Below, piece after piece: positions 14,731 to 22,770 of a stretch of 23,834 nt of DNA (within the stretch, counting starts at the first letter, position 1; each line of letters opens with the position of its first letter). This stretch comes from CAZTKP01 sp964614215. GTDB taxonomy: Bacteria; UBP6; UBA1177. Where the stretch lies: the NCBI GenBank assembly GCA_964614215.1, contig CAZTKP010000025.1, forward strand, positions 1-23,834, in the 5' to 3' direction. A model generated the notes under the pieces. That model had not been told where the DNA came from. It did no database searches and saw nothing but the letters and a program-made list of their open reading frames with translations. A program made the translations under genes and the position numbers.

Positions 14731-16366
14731 CAGGGCAGAGTTGTACAAAAGGATAGCGGCAGGTTTTTTTCTAATACTTTTTTTCTCCTTAAGTTTTCCG
14801 CTTGTAATACCCGGAAGCGAACAGCCCGTGTGGCTTCACAGAGCTATCGGATGGATATTTATCTTTCCGGTAATTCCGCTTTTCTTCTACATAATGGACC
14901 ACTATGAAAAGTTCAGGCATAAAACACTTGCACTTTATCTTGTCTGCTTTCCAGCGAATGGATTCGTCTTTTACTGGGCATACTATTCCATTCACGTTTT
15001 TGGAGGAGTTTCCGTATTCAGCACTTCTCTCCTTCTTATTGTCATGTTCACTGCGATAAGCACCTACTGGCTTCTCTTTTTGTTTCTTTTTGAAATGGCA
15101 AGGAAGGCAGGGTATGGAAAACCCTGGGTGGCCGGAGTTTTCTGGGTTACGGCGGAAACTGTGAGAACATTTTTTCCGGTTGACTTCTACTGGTCATGTC
15201 TGGGACATTCTCAATATAACAATCCGGTAACTCTTCAATGGTCTTCGATAGGAGCTATCTATCTGTTATCGTTCATGATAGTTTGGATGTCGATGTATGC
15301 CTACGAATGGTTTAACGGCAGGAAAAATAAAAAAGAGGGGATCGTTCTTTTATCTGTTGTACTGTTACTTTCATTTTATTCAGGATACAGACTTTATACA
15401 TTCAGAAACCTTGAACCAGTAAAGAAAGTAAAACTCGCTGTAATGCAGCCTTCGATCAATCAGTACGATATCAACTCCAAGGAAAAGACCATGGACGAGA
15501 TCATTGCTGTGCTTACTGAGCAGATCAACAGTTTTGATAAGGATACAGATATTCTTGTATGGTACGAGGCGGGGATGCCTATGCGTGTTCCTGTGGGTTT
15601 TACGCAGTACGATTATCTCTGGAACAGATACTTCCCTGATGCTCATTATTTTAAGAATCAGGTCGTAGGGCTTGATATGATCGACCGCGAAAAAAGAGAG
15701 TTCTACAACGCGGCGGGTTTTGTTCAGAACGGGAAAATACAGAAAATATATAGAAAAATCAAACTGGCACCTTTCGGCGAGTATCTTCCTATGCAGGACT
15801 TTCTGTTCTCCATCGGGCTTTCAACGATAGTTCCCAATACGGTAGGGGAATTTAAAAGAGGCACAGAGCATACGGTCTATGATTTCGGAAAGGTGAAGAC
15901 ATCAATTCTGATCTGTTACGACGGAACGTTCAGTGAGAATGTAAGAGATTTTGTATTAAACGGAGCAGAGCTTCTTCTTAATATTTCAAATGATGCCTGG
16001 TTTGGATACTCCAGTGAAACTTTTCAGCACGGCAGCTTTTATCCTTTCAGAGCTGTTGAGACGGGTAGAACGATCGTGAGAGCAGCGAACGTAGGCATAA
16101 GCGGTATTGTTCTTCCTGATGGTTCTATTGAGCATGAGACGAAGCTTTTTGAGCGTACAACACTTAATCCGGTAGTTCCTATCTATGAATATGACACCAT
16201 TTACCTTAAATTCGGTAACTGGTTCCTTTATCTTTTACTTACAACGGCAGCAGCGATAGTCTTTATGTCAATTTCTAAAAACAGAGAGAATGCTGTAAAA
16301 GAAGTTAAGGAAAATGGTGAAAGTAAAAAGAAGAAAAAGTCTAAGAAAAGATCTAAAAGAGCCTAG
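14702..16366 (+). CDS. lnt: Apolipoprotein N-acyltransferase
   Basis: Predicted Lnt, 554 residues, the inner-membrane enzyme that adds the third acyl chain to the N-terminal Cys of lipoproteins. About six to seven membrane helices (about 17-245) lead into a periplasmic nitrilase-like domain (about 255-510), and one more helix follows (about 505-525). The catalytic triad is visible as Glu289 in WYEAGMP, Lys352 in YRKIKLAPFGEYLP and Cys405 in ICYDG. The later motif NISNDAWFG is also present. E. coli has a Glu two residues after the Cys; here it is Asp407. The C-terminus is a Lys-rich tail (KKKKKSKKRSKRA). The start is uncertain: ATG 14702 overlaps ybeY by 29 bases, but TTG 14720, with GGAAGGG upstream, is an alternative that leaves the helices intact. 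The gene ends three bases from the convergent 1571-residue lipoprotein gene. Confidence 0.93.
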   Translation: MTGRVELRTDRAELYKRIAAGFFLILFFSLSFPLVIPGSEQPVWLHRAIGWIFIFPVIPLFFYIMDHYEKFRHKTLALYLVCFPANGFVFYWAYYSIHVFGGVSVFSTSLLLIVMFTAISTYWLLFLFLFEMARKAGYGKPWVAGVFWVTAETVRTFFPVDFYWSCLGHSQYNNPVTLQWSSIGAIYLLSFMIVWMSMYAYEWFNGRKNKKEGIVLLSVVLLLSFYSGYRLYTFRNLEPVKKVKLAVMQPSINQYDINSKEKTMDEIIAVLTEQINSFDKDTDILVWYEAGMPMRVPVGFTQYDYLWNRYFPDAHYFKNQVVGLDMIDREKREFYNAAGFVQNGKIQKIYRKIKLAPFGEYLPMQDFLFSIGLSTIVPNTVGEFKRGTEHTVYDFGKVKTSILICYDGTFSENVRDFVLNGAELLLNISNDAWFGYSSETFQHGSFYPFRAVETGRTIVRAANVGISGIVLPDGSIEHETKLFERTTLNPVVPIYEYDTIYLKFGNWFLYLLLTTAAAIVFMSISKNRENAVKEVKENGESKKKKKSKKRSKRA

Positions 16367-16369
16367 GAT

Positions 16370-19300
16370 CTAGGAACCCTGAGAACATCCTTCGTCAGTC
16401 TGACCGTCACAGTCGTTGTCTATCTCATCACAGATCTCAGGTGAAGGTACACATTCGTCAGGATCAGGACAGCCTTCATCGATCTGACCGTCACAGTCAT
16501 TGTCTATGCCGTCCTCGCAGATCTCATCACTAGGAACACATGTGCTGCAGCCTTCATCGATATCGCCGTCACAATCGTTGTCTATGCCGTCCTCGCAGAT
16601 CTCTGGAACAGGATCGCAGCTGGGATCACAACCTTCATCTATCTGTCCGTCGCAGTCGTTATCTATTCCGTCGCCGCATACTTCTGATTCAGGAATACAT
16701 GTAGGACATCCTTCATCAACCTGATTATCGCAGTCATTGTCTATCTTATCCCAGCAGATCTCGGGCTGAGGCTCACATCCGCCACTGCCCGGACATCCTT
16801 CATCAACTTCACCGTCACAGTCATTATCCACGTAGTCGTTACAGACTTCGGCCGAAGGAATACAGCTCGGTTCACAATTCTCATCAATTGAACCGTCACA
16901 GTCGTTATCTTTTCCATCTCCGCAGATCTCGGCTGAAGGTACACAGTCAGGGTCTGTAGGACATCCTTCATCAACAAGTCCGTCACAGTCGTTATCGATA
17001 TCATCTCCGCAGATCTCAGGTTCAGGCTGACATTCGCCGCCGGTAGGACATCCTTCATCGATCTGTCCGTCACAGTCATTGTCCACTCCGTCACAAACCT
17101 CCGGATCAGGTATACATGTCGGACAGCCTTCATCGATAGCTTCATCACAGTCGTTGTCGATGCCGTCGCCACATATTTCATCTTCAGGAACACAACCTGT
17201 GCCTGTACAGTTTTCATCGATCTGTCCGTCACAGTCATTATCAATTTCGTCATCACAGATCTCAGGTTCAGGAATACAGCTCGGGCATCCTTCGTCGATC
17301 AGAGTATCGCAGTCATTATCAACTCCATCTCCGCAGACCTCATATCCGCAGTTACAGGTTATTCCTTCATCGATCTGTCCGTCACAGTCATTGTCAATAT
17401 AGTCACAGATCTCACCTGTCGGAGTACAGGGCACTTCACATGCAACTTTAACGATAACTCCTACGTCTGCCGGGTCACTTGCACCTGTCGCATAAGCTCT
17501 GAGATCGTCGCATGAAGACCCGTTCAGATCAAGTATCTGAGTGGTAGTGTTGTATGTCCAGCCGTTAGTAGAACCCTGAGAAACAGCATGAAGAGTTCCC
17601 TCGTCGTCTATGCTGACCTCCATTCTTGTAGGATCATCATCTCCATCATTAAGAGGAACGTTGACTGTACAAGGCATCATCGTGGCGGAAATTGAGTTAA
17701 GGGCCGCAATAATGCTTGATGTGTCACTGATCTCATACCATGGAGTTGTACCACCTGCAGCGGCAAGCTGAACCATATTGCTTTCGTTAACACCGGAGTA
17801 ACCCATGAAGTAGACCTTTATTCCTGCATTCTTAAGCTGATTTGTGTAATTCAGTGCATCTGTCATGCTGAAGTCTACAGATTCGGCATCTGTAATAACA
17901 ACAACGGCTTTTCCTCTGTCAGCTGAGTAAGTATCACCTGAGAATTCATAGTACTGTCTCAACCTTGTATTGTTAAGTGAGTGGGGAAGCGGAGTTCCAC
18001 CACCCGGAGAAACATTGCATGCTTCAAAATTTGAAAGAACTCTATTTGCAATGAGGTCTATACATTCCTTAGGTTCATCGCTGTCACTGCTCATTCCCGG
18101 GAAGTATGCGGCACCGACATTGAAGTCAGTTGACATAGTTGTGGCTTCGGAGTTAAGAGCATTCATAAGAACTTCCCAGCGGTTAAGAGTTCCTGTGCAG
18201 CAGTATCCGTATTCTTCACAGTTACCCCATGTATCAGTTTCACAGCAGCAGTAATATGAACCTGTTTCACCGGTTGACGTGTCCATGGATCCTGAGTTGT
18301 CAAGAATGAAGTATACATTAGGTTTGATCCTTGTTCCTTCTATATCTGCACTTTCACAGACATCTTCCGGCGGAAGAGTTATAGTTTCACATGCATCGCC
18401 TGTTCCGTTACCATTGTCATCCACCTGGTTGAAGTTCGCAACATCAACACAGTTGTCGCAGGCATTACCTACACCGTCGCCATCATTGTCTTCCTGTCCG
18501 GAGTTTGCAATTTCAGGGCAGTTATCATAAGGATTCTCAACACCGTCGGAATCTATATCGTTATCGTAAGGTTCCTCTTCGCATACATCACCTGTTCCGT
18601 CAGAATCAGAATCAGCCTGGTCATAGTTCGCTGCAAGAGGGCAGTTGTCGCACACATCTCCTCTTCCGTCACCATCAAGATCCGTCTGACCTGAATTGGA
18701 AACTGCAGGGCAGTTGTCAACAGTATCAAATTTTCCGTCACCATCAGAATCGAGACAGGCAGCGGCATTTTGTCCGGCATTGGCTACACTCGGGCAGTTG
18801 TCACAGGCATCACCGACACCGTCACCGTCATCATCTTCCTGAATCGGGTTAGGATCGATAACGCAGTTGTCATCCCAGTCAGATACTCCGTCACCATCAG
18901 TATCTAAAAAAGCACAGGCAGTGGGATCCTGATCGGCATTTGCTGTATATGGACAGTTGTCGCAGGCGTCTCCCCAACCGTCAAGGTCGTCATCTTCCTG
19001 TCCGGGATTGTTCACTTCAGGGCAGTTGTCTTCCCAGTCGTAGAGGTTGTCGCTATCCTGATCCGCCGCGGCACATGTTGTAGGATCCTGATCGGCATTC
19101 GGGATCGGAATACAGTTATCACATGCGTCACCGACACCGTCTTTGTCAGTATCTTCCTGTCCGGGGTTCGCATGGTTAGGACAGTTGTCATTCCAATTAT
19201 AAAGTCCGTCGTCATCCCTGTCCGCATCGTCACATGCATCGCCTATACCATTTGCCGGATTGGTATCTTTCTGATCGGCGTTGGGAAGGAGAAGACAGTT

Positions 19301-21085
19301 GTCGCAGGCATTACCTACACCGTCAAGATCATCATCTTCCTGTCCGGGGTTAGCCACATTGGGGCAGTTATCTTCCCAGATGTAGAGTCCGTCATCGTCA
19401 GCATCGGCATGATCACATGCGTCACCGACCCCGTTAGCGGGATTAACGTCAGCCTGAGAGGCATTTGCAATAAGAATACAGTTATCGCAGGCGTCTCCTA
19501 TCATATCTCCGTCAGTATCGGTCTGATCGTTGATAATGTCAGGGCAGTTATCTATAAAATCATTGTATCCGTCTCCGTCAGAATCCAGTGCACCCGGCTC
19601 ACATGCATCTCCCTGAGGAGTTACAGTATCCGCATCAGCCTGATCTGCGTTTGCGATAGTGGGGCAGTTGTCACAGGCGTCACCGACACCGTCCAGGTCT
19701 CCGTCTCCCTGTGTCGCATTGGGAACGTCCACACAGTTATCATTTGCATCGACGATACCGTCACTGTCGCTGTCATTGAGAAGAGGGCTTTCCTCACAGA
19801 CATCTCCGATACCGTTTGCATTAACGTCAAGCTGGTCAAAATTCGCGATCTCATCACAGTTATCACATTCATCACCGAGAAGGTCCCCGTCAGTGTCTAT
19901 CTGTCCAGGGTTAGGAGTTGAAGGACAGTTGTCATCTGTATCCTTAATTCCGTCTGAATCTGTATCCACATCTTCACAGTCATCACCGATGCCGTCTGAA
20001 TCCGAATCGGTCTGATCAGCATTTCCGACAGCAGGGCAGTTGTCACAGGAGTCTCCTACGCCGTCAGCATCTGAATCCACCTGGCCGGGATTGTGAAGGT
20101 TAGGGCAGTTATCTGTTTCATCAGGTATTCCGTCTCCATCAGCATCGTTGGGCTCGCAGGCGTTACCTGTTCCGTTTCCATCGAAATCAGCCTGATCGTG
20201 ATTTGCAGTGTCAGGACAGTTGTCACAGACGTCTCCGACTTTATCTTTGTCTATGTCCTCCTGCCCGGAGTTAGCTATTTCAGGACAGTTGTCAAGATGG
20301 TCATAAATGCCGTCCTCGTCAAAATCCAGAAGTTCACATGCATCACCTTGCGGAGTTTCCGGTTTTGCATCAGCCTGATCGTTATTTGCGGTATTAATAC
20401 AGTTGTCACATGCATCGCCGACACCGTCACTGTCAGCGTCAGCCTGACTTGGATTAGGTATTTCAGGACAGTTGTCGACAACGTCTCTGAAACCGTCACT
20501 GTCCGTATCGACAAGTAGTACGTCGTTCTGACAGACATCGCCTACGCCGTTTCCATCAGTATCACCCTGTTTTACGTTTGCATGATAGGGACAGTTATCA
20601 CAGGCATCACCTTTAGTATCTTTATCTGAATCGATCTGATCGACATTTTTCACAAGATAACAGTTGTCCACACAATCCATGAGTCCGTCACCATCCGAAT
20701 CATAGTCAGGAACATCGCATCCGCAGATGCCCGGATCGGTCTTTTCCGGGTTGCCGGGACAGAGATCTATAATATCGTTGTCAACCTCCACGGTATCATC
20801 ATCTGTATTTGTAACGGTATCATCATCAGGATCAGTTATGTCATCTGTCTGTGCGGAGTCATCATCGGGGTTCGTTACTTCGTCGTTCTGCTCATTTTCA
20901 TCAGGTTTGTCAGTGTGGTTATCATTCGGAGGCAGGTTGTTGTCAACCGCTTCTTCCTGGTCGCTATCAGTGACCACAGTGTCGGGATCGACATTGCCAA
21001 GATCATCAACTTCAGGTTTGCTGCTGTCGTCGCAGGAAGCAAAGAACAGCAGAATAACCATAATAAAAATTGTAAAGACTTTCAT
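16370..21085 (-). CDS. Giant lipoprotein: thrombospondin-3-like array, VWA domain, MopE-like repeat array
   Basis: Predicted 1571-residue surface lipoprotein, function unknown. ATG 21085 has GAGGG upstream. The lipobox is FASC (Cys18), followed directly by Asp19-Asp20. An Asp/Asn-rich linker (20-107) precedes 13 double thrombospondin-type-3-like modules (about 122-900) with DxDxDGxxD calcium loops and DNCP...NPGQ...GDACDNCP. A von Willebrand factor A domain (about 922-1130) has a complete MIDAS: D929-N-S931-G-S933, T1031 in GGGTPL, and D1066 in VVITDAESVD. A Cys-rich insert (about 943-966, containing CCC and CC pairs) follows the first MIDAS loop. After a beta-type linker (about 1137-1217) come 13 MopE-like repeats (about 1224-1571) of type EICGDGIDNDCDGQIDEGC. 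Calcium- or metal-dependent adhesion is inferred from the modules. It is transcribed away from ahcY and convergent with lnt. Confidence 0.88.
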   Translation of the reverse strand: MKVFTIFIMVILLFFASCDDSSKPEVDDLGNVDPDTVVTDSDQEEAVDNNLPPNDNHTDKPDENEQNDEVTNPDDDSAQTDDITDPDDDTVTNTDDDTVEVDNDIIDLCPGNPEKTDPGICGCDVPDYDSDGDGLMDCVDNCYLVKNVDQIDSDKDTKGDACDNCPYHANVKQGDTDGNGVGDVCQNDVLLVDTDSDGFRDVVDNCPEIPNPSQADADSDGVGDACDNCINTANNDQADAKPETPQGDACELLDFDEDGIYDHLDNCPEIANSGQEDIDKDKVGDVCDNCPDTANHDQADFDGNGTGNACEPNDADGDGIPDETDNCPNLHNPGQVDSDADGVGDSCDNCPAVGNADQTDSDSDGIGDDCEDVDTDSDGIKDTDDNCPSTPNPGQIDTDGDLLGDECDNCDEIANFDQLDVNANGIGDVCEESPLLNDSDSDGIVDANDNCVDVPNATQGDGDLDGVGDACDNCPTIANADQADADTVTPQGDACEPGALDSDGDGYNDFIDNCPDIINDQTDTDGDMIGDACDNCILIANASQADVNPANGVGDACDHADADDDGLYIWEDNCPNVANPGQEDDDLDGVGNACDNCLLLPNADQKDTNPANGIGDACDDADRDDDGLYNWNDNCPNHANPGQEDTDKDGVGDACDNCIPIPNADQDPTTCAAADQDSDNLYDWEDNCPEVNNPGQEDDDLDGWGDACDNCPYTANADQDPTACAFLDTDGDGVSDWDDNCVIDPNPIQEDDDGDGVGDACDNCPSVANAGQNAAACLDSDGDGKFDTVDNCPAVSNSGQTDLDGDGRGDVCDNCPLAANYDQADSDSDGTGDVCEEEPYDNDIDSDGVENPYDNCPEIANSGQEDNDGDGVGNACDNCVDVANFNQVDDNGNGTGDACETITLPPEDVCESADIEGTRIKPNVYFILDNSGSMDTSTGETGSYYCCCETDTWGNCEEYGYCCTGTLNRWEVLMNALNSEATTMSTDFNVGAAYFPGMSSDSDEPKECIDLIANRVLSNFEACNVSPGGGTPLPHSLNNTRLRQYYEFSGDTYSADRGKAVVVITDAESVDFSMTDALNYTNQLKNAGIKVYFMGYSGVNESNMVQLAAAGGTTPWYEISDTSSIIAALNSISATMMPCTVNVPLNDGDDDPTRMEVSIDDEGTLHAVSQGSTNGWTYNTTTQILDLNGSSCDDLRAYATGASDPADVGVIVKVACEVPCTPTGEICDYIDNDCDGQIDEGITCNCGYEVCGDGVDNDCDTLIDEGCPSCIPEPEICDDEIDNDCDGQIDENCTGTGCVPEDEICGDGIDNDCDEAIDEGCPTCIPDPEVCDGVDNDCDGQIDEGCPTGGECQPEPEICGDDIDNDCDGLVDEGCPTDPDCVPSAEICGDGKDNDCDGSIDENCEPSCIPSAEVCNDYVDNDCDGEVDEGCPGSGGCEPQPEICWDKIDNDCDNQVDEGCPTCIPESEVCGDGIDNDCDGQIDEGCDPSCDPVPEICEDGIDNDCDGDIDEGCSTCVPSDEICEDGIDNDCDGQIDEGCPDPDECVPSPEICDEIDNDCDGQTDEGCSQGS
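16376..17415 (-). repeat. Thirteen tandem MopE-like coding repeats of about 75-90 bp
   Basis: Each repeat encodes (P)xxEICxDxIDNDCDGQIDEGC followed by a short linker with one more Cys. The core DNDCDGxxDE is nearly invariant, while linkers vary from CPTC to CTGTGC and CPDPDEC. The first copy (plus-strand end near 17415) has a variant tail, and the last ends the protein as DEGCSQGS. DNA identity between copies is high, for example GTCACAGTCATTGTC recurs on the plus strand. The array was checked for CRISPR character and is coding. Confidence 0.92.
17690..18330 (-). other. VWA domain segment with intact MIDAS inside the giant lipoprotein gene
   Basis: This stretch encodes NVYFILDNSGSM at the start of the fold, then a Cys-rich loop, LNRWEVLMNALNSEATTM, FNVGAAYFPGM, GGGTPLPHSLNNTRLRQYYEF, KAVVVITDAESVDF, IKVYFMGYSG and a last helix IIAALNSISATM. 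These match the alternating strand-helix order of a VWA domain. All five MIDAS positions (Asp929, Ser931, Ser933, Thr1031, Asp1066) are present, so a divalent metal site is expected. Confidence 0.88.
18388..20722 (-). repeat. Thirteen double thrombospondin-type-3-like modules (about 180 bp each)
   Basis: About 780 residues made of a two-part unit: DxDxDGxxDxxDNCPxxxNPGQxDxDxDGVGDACDNCPxxANxDQ followed by xDxxxxGxGDACE. I count 13 double units (about 26 single calcium-type loops). Some second halves are altered to P(T/E)TPQGDAC or NPANG(V/I)GDAC, and others are shortened (DPTTC, DPTAC, NAAAC). The regular Asp spacing is the known calcium-binding pattern of TSP3 repeats. Confidence 0.92.
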
Positions 21086-21133
21086 AAGTTACCCTCGCTA
21101 AAAAATATATCTGTATTTAATACAACTATTGGG

Positions 21134-21161
21134 ATTCTATACTTAATAATTAATATGTCAA
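21134..21161 (-). promoter_or_regulatory. Predicted strong promoter of the giant lipoprotein gene
   Basis: On the minus strand, a perfect -35 TTGACA (21161-21156) and a -10 TAGAAT (21139-21134) are separated by 16 bases. Transcription would start near 21127, giving a leader of about 40 bases with GAGGG shortly before the ATG. The spacer holds a short AT palindrome that could be an operator. Confidence 0.6.
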
Positions 21162-21245
21162 GAAATTAATCTTCAATAAAAACAAAATGTTATGATATCT
21201 TAAGTACTTGCGTTGTTTTTTGTCTATTGAAATTTATCTATGAAA

Positions 21246-21273
21246 TTGACTCTGAAAAATCAAAGTGTATATT
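21246..21273 (+). promoter_or_regulatory. Predicted promoter of ahcY
   Basis: TTGACT (21246-21251) and TATATT (21268-21273) are separated by 16 bases. Transcription would start near 21280, with a leader of about 37 bases, too short to hold a typical riboswitch. Confidence 0.55.
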
Positions 21274-21316
21274 GTTTCTAGTTTTTTGATCATTACTTTT
21301 AAATTTGAGGTAGAAA

Positions 21317-22714
21317 ATGGCGGATTACAAGATCAAGGATATTTCCCTTTCAGTTTTCGGGCACAAAGAAATCGAACTTGCGGAAGTGGAAATGCCGGGA
21401 CTGATGGCTCTTATTGAAAAACACAGTAAAGAAAAGCCTCTCAAGGGCATGAGAATAACAGGCAGTCTGCACATGACGATCCAGACGGCAGTGCTGATAA
21501 AGACTCTCGTTGCTCTGGGTGCTGATGTAAGGTGGGCAAGCTGTAATATTTTTTCTACTCAGGATCACGCTGCTGCGGCTATTGCAGATCTTGGCGTTCC
21601 TGTTTTTGCATGGAAAGGTGAAACTCTCGAAGAATACTGGGAATGTACACTTGAAGCACTTTCTTTCCCGGGTGGCAAAGGTCCGAACATGATCGTAGAT
21701 GATGGCGGAGATGCCACGCTGATGGTTCATCAGGGCTACAAGTGTGAGGATGATCCTTCGCTTTTTGATGCTCCTCAGGGCAGTAGAGAGGCGAGAATAC
21801 TTAACGATCTGCTCAGAAAAGTTCATGCGGAGGATTCATGTAAGTGGCATAACGCCGTTACGGACATAATCGGAGTAAGTGAAGAAACTACGACCGGTGT
21901 TCACAGACTTTATCAGATGATGGAAAGGAACGAGCTTCTTTTTCCGGCAATTAATGTCAATGACTCTGTCACAAAGTCGAAATTCGATAATCTCTACGGT
22001 TGCAGAGAGTCTCTTGCTGACGGGCTTAAACGTGCTACTGATATCATGGTGGCGGGCAAGACAGTCGTTGTCTGCGGTTACGGTGATGTCGGAAAGGGCT
22101 GTGCAAGGTCTATGGCCGGATTCGGAGCAAGAGTGGTCGTTACCGAGATAGATCCTATCTGTGCTCTTCAGGCTTCAATGGAAGGTTTTGAGGTCAGAAC
22201 GCTTGAGCAGGCTGTTGAAGATGCGGATATCTTTGTTACCGCCACAGGCAACAAGGATGTTATCAGAACGGACCATATGGAAAAGATGAAGAACATGGCT
22301 ATCGTCTGTAATATCGGGCACTTCGACAATGAGATACAGGTCGATGCACTTTACGAACTTCCAGGTGTTGAGAAGATCAACATCAAACCTCAGGTGGACC
22401 AGATAAAGTTTGCCGACGGTCATTCTATAATCCTTTTAAGTGAAGGAAGACTTGTAAATCTGGGAAATGCTACAGGACATCCCAGTTTTGTAATGAGCAA
22501 CAGTTTTACGAATCAGGTCCTTGCACAGATCGATCTTAACAGAAACAGGTACGAGACAGGTGTATACAGGCTTTCTAAGGATCTTGATGAAGAAGTTGCA
22601 AGACTGCATCTAGGTAAGCTCGGTGTTACTCTGACAAAGCTTTCGCAGGATCAGGCAGACTATATCGGTGTTAAAGTTGAAGGGCCTTTTAAACCTGATC
22701 ACTACAGGTATTAA
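21317..22714 (+). CDS. ahcY: Adenosylhomocysteinase (S-adenosylhomocysteine hydrolase)
   Basis: A cytoplasmic NAD-dependent enzyme that splits S-adenosylhomocysteine into homocysteine and adenosine in the activated methyl cycle. Its 465 residues suit the longer bacterial form. Substrate-site motifs are GSLHMTIQTAVLI near the N-terminus, VDDGGDAT, SEETTTGVHRLYQM and NVNDSVTKSKFDN (with the Lys and Asp that contact the ribose). The Rossmann loop is CGYGDVGKGCA (about residues 252-262). ATGNKDVI and CNIGHFDNEI follow. The C-terminal HPSFVMSNSFTNQVLAQIDL and the terminal PDHYRY, which reaches the neighbouring subunit's NAD site, are intact. GAGG at 21307-21310 supports the ATG. It appears to be a single-gene unit between its own promoter and that of ftsY. 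Confidence 0.97.
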   Translation: MADYKIKDISLSVFGHKEIELAEVEMPGLMALIEKHSKEKPLKGMRITGSLHMTIQTAVLIKTLVALGADVRWASCNIFSTQDHAAAAIADLGVPVFAWKGETLEEYWECTLEALSFPGGKGPNMIVDDGGDATLMVHQGYKCEDDPSLFDAPQGSREARILNDLLRKVHAEDSCKWHNAVTDIIGVSEETTTGVHRLYQMMERNELLFPAINVNDSVTKSKFDNLYGCRESLADGLKRATDIMVAGKTVVVCGYGDVGKGCARSMAGFGARVVVTEIDPICALQASMEGFEVRTLEQAVEDADIFVTATGNKDVIRTDHMEKMKNMAIVCNIGHFDNEIQVDALYELPGVEKINIKPQVDQIKFADGHSIILLSEGRLVNLGNATGHPSFVMSNSFTNQVLAQIDLNRNRYETGVYRLSKDLDEEVARLHLGKLGVTLTKLSQDQADYIGVKVEGPFKPDHYRY

Positions 22715-22715
22715 C

Positions 22716-22744
22716 TTGACTTCATTGTAGAAATCTAATATTTT
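22716..22744 (+). promoter_or_regulatory. Predicted promoter of ftsY
   Basis: TTGACT (22716-22721), one base after the ahcY stop, and TATTTT (22739-22744) are separated by 17 bases. The leader to the ATG at 22771 would be about 20 bases. The -10 matches consensus at four of six positions. Confidence 0.45.
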
Positions 22745-22770
22745 TTAAGATCATTTTGTAGAGGGTTGTG

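Larger units (their letters stand above)
21086..21316. other. Divergent intergenic region between the giant lipoprotein gene and ahcY
   Basis: A 231-base, very AT-rich spacer containing the two predicted divergent promoters listed separately. A perfect short palindrome TTAATAATTAA (21143-21153) lies exactly in the spacer of the minus-strand promoter. I see no hairpin terminator, no small open reading frame with a convincing start, and nothing resembling the conserved core of the SAH riboswitch. Confidence 0.6.

Noticed and set aside
16376..17415. Regularly spaced near-identical DNA units resembling a CRISPR-like array
   Set aside because: The units are in frame within one long open reading frame, encode the MopE-like EICxDxIDNDCDGxxDEGC repeat, and the variable parts are coding linkers; no cas genes are nearby.
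19172..19921. Long plus-strand open frame opposite the TSP3 array (and similar antisense frames at 1460-2188 and 16500-18850)
   Set aside because: They arise from the repeated codon pattern of the real gene on the other strand, have repetitive Ser/Val/Ile compositions and no ribosome binding sites.
21086..21316. SAH riboswitch upstream of ahcY
   Set aside because: The leader after the predicted promoter is only about 37 AT-rich bases and I see none of the conserved GC-rich core expected of that riboswitch.
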